NCBI RefSeq assembly: GCF_938018145.1
Contig: NZ_CALIII010000193.1
Coordinates: forward strand, 1-7,235
Direction: 5' to 3'
Length of the DNA: 7,235 bases
Origin: an uncultured Campylobacter sp.
GTDB lineage: Bacteria > Campylobacterota > Campylobacteria > Campylobacterales > Campylobacteraceae
Under the pieces are notes generated by a model. The model ran no database searches, was not told the DNA's origin, and worked only from the letters and a program-made list of their open reading frames with translations. A program made the position numbers and the translations under genes. This document shows positions 6,377 to 7,235 of this stretch, piece after piece; within the stretch, counting starts at the first letter, position 1; each line of letters begins with the position of its first letter.

Positions 6377-7087
6377 TTAGCGGCCCAGTTTAAAGGCCTC
6401 TTTTAGATCGAGCGTCCCCTCGTAGTACGCCTTGCCCACGATCGCGCCGTAAACGTCTCCAGCGCGCATTAGCGCCCGGATATCCTCTATATCTTTTACG
6501 CCGCCGCTTGCGATCGTATTTATACCGCTAGCTTTTGCGATTTGCGAGGTAAACTCAACGTTTACGCCGCTAAGGGTGCCGTCTTTTGAGATATCGGTGC
6601 AGATTACCGCTTCGACTCCGGCTCCGGCAAATTTAGTCGCTAGCTCGGTCGCCCTCATCTGTGATACCTCCGCCCAGCCCTGCACGGCGACGAAGCCGTC
6701 TTTGGCGTCTATGCCGACGGCGACGCGGTATTTTTGCGCCATTTCTTTAGTAAAATTTGGATCCTTTAGCGCTACCGAGCCCAAGATAACGCGCGTTATG
6801 CCGCTATCAAGGTAGCTTTTTATTCGCGCTTCGTCGCGTATCCCGCCGCCGATTTGGATTTGTAAATTTGCGGCTTTTGCGATCTTTTCTACGGTTTTTA
6901 GATTTACCGCTTCGCCCGCAAACGCTCCGTCAAGATCGACGACGTGAAGCCACTTTGCGCCCATATCTTCAAATCTTTTGGCTAGCTCCCACGGCGCGTC
7001 CGAGTAGATTTTCGCGCTACTCATCTCGCCTTTAAAAAGCCGAACCGCCTTACCCTCTTTTAAATCTATCGCAGGGAAAATTTCCAT
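6377..7087 (-). CDS. hisA: HisA, phosphoribosylformimino-AICAR-phosphate isomerase
   Basis: This cytoplasmic (beta/alpha)8-barrel enzyme opens the ribose ring of ProFAR to PRFAR by an Amadori rearrangement, directly upstream of HisHF in histidine synthesis. With the ATG start it has 236 residues, normal for the family. The protein begins [17 protein letters not shown]. The catalytic aspartates are Asp8 in the first strand and Asp127 in VGIDAKDG. Phosphate-binding loops are visible at IGGGIR (79-84), DISKDGT (165-171) and SGG (194-196). A GTG one codon upstream, at 7088-7090, could also start translation and would overlap hisH by four bases. I prefer the ATG because GGAG lies seven bases before it and family members begin MEIFPAIDL. 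The gene is complete and nothing essential is missing. It is followed by a 66-base gap that appears to hold the next promoter, so it probably ends the his cluster here. Confidence 0.96.
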   Translation of the reverse strand: MEIFPAIDLKEGKAVRLFKGEMSSAKIYSDAPWELAKRFEDMGAKWLHVVDLDGAFAGEAVNLKTVEKIAKAANLQIQIGGGIRDEARIKSYLDSGITRVILGSVALKDPNFTKEMAQKYRVAVGIDAKDGFVAVQGWAEVSQMRATELATKFAGAGVEAVICTDISKDGTLSGVNVEFTSQIAKASGINTIASGGVKDIEDIRALMRAGDVYGAIVGKAYYEGTLDLKEAFKLGR

Positions 7088-7235
7088 CACATCTCTCCGA
7101 AATTTCGTAAAATTTTTAGTCCCGTCTCATGGCTCTTTTCGGGGTGCGGCTGAAAACCGAAAATGTTATCTTTATGTACCGCGCTTACGAATTTATAGCC
7201 GTATTCGCTAAAGCCCAGCGCCGCGTCATCATCGC
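7087..7235 (-). CDS. hisH: Imidazole glycerol phosphate synthase glutaminase subunit HisH, C-terminal 48 residues (partial)
   Basis: Only the 3' end is present; the gene runs off the right edge of the window. I translated it by hand in the minus frame ending at the TGA at 7087-7089. The 48 residues contain [10 protein letters not shown] followed by a C-terminus ending in LRNFGEM, which is typical of HisH. The His and Glu of HPEKS are the second and third members of the class I glutamine amidotransferase triad; the nucleophilic Cys lies outside the window. HisH releases ammonia from glutamine and passes it to HisF, making IGP and AICAR in histidine synthesis. The stop codon shares one base with the ATG of hisA (TGATG), so the two are almost certainly co-transcribed and translationally coupled. 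Identification rests on the motif and on the hisA neighbour. Confidence 0.93.
   Translation of the reverse strand, partial: DDDAALGFSEYGYKFVSAVHKDNIFGFQPHPEKSHETGLKILRNFGEM
7092..7098 (-). promoter_or_regulatory. Ribosome binding site of hisA, inside hisH
   Basis: The minus strand reads CGGAGAGATGTGATG across the hisH/hisA junction. GGAG ends seven bases before the ATG at 7085-7087 but only four before the upstream GTG at 7088-7090. The spacing favours the ATG as the hisA start. Confidence 0.6.

Noticed and set aside
1..7235. Mobile elements, CRISPR arrays, tRNA or rRNA genes, phage genes
   Set aside because: Nothing in the window resembles transposase genes, regularly spaced repeats, or tRNA or rRNA sequence. 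Apart from short gaps it is filled with ordinary chromosomal genes of uniform composition.

Overview
The window looks like chromosomal DNA from a Campylobacter with a comparatively high GC content, of the C. curvus / C. rectus / C. showae type. I infer this from three things: the gene order cheY-prmA-ftsH-psd-like-pssA, which I know from C. jejuni and, in a related form, from Helicobacter pylori; the many AAATTT words between and within genes; and a GC content of roughly the mid-forties percent by eye, well above C. jejuni. The genus is fairly safe. The species is a guess.

Every gene I can support lies on the minus strand, so the window reads from high to low coordinates. First come the 3' end of hisH and the complete hisA, overlapping by one base (histidine synthesis). 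A 66-base gap follows, with a likely extended -10 promoter. Then comes a tight run of cheY (chemotaxis response regulator), prmA (ribosomal protein L11 methyltransferase), ftsH (membrane AAA+ protease), a phosphatidylserine decarboxylase-like gene and pssA (phosphatidylserine synthase). These are separated by 12, 18 and 4 bases, and the last pair overlaps by 20 bases. This run combines motility signalling, translation, membrane protein quality control and phospholipid synthesis. Last is leuA (2-isopropylmalate synthase), followed by an AT-rich tail with a strong stem-loop that probably ends the transcript.

The most interesting region is the 123-base gap between pssA and leuA. It holds an unlisted 18-codon reading frame (1693-1749, minus) with a very good ribosome binding site. 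It carries five leucine codons in a row just before its stop and overlaps the pssA stop codon as ATGA. I read it as a leucine leader peptide (leuL-like) controlling leuA. A perfect TATAAT lies 51 bases upstream, inside the pssA coding region. Two mutually exclusive RNA pairings involve the leucine-codon stretch. No classical U-tract terminator follows; instead there is a 46-base stretch that in RNA has 14 C and 1 G, which suggests Rho-dependent attenuation (inference).

The second point of interest is the psd-like gene. It keeps the overall layout of the short phosphatidylserine decarboxylase family, but the family's catalytic histidine and its Gly-Ser self-cleavage site both appear to be replaced. 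It may be a pseudo-enzyme or have a changed function, although it sits directly beside pssA.
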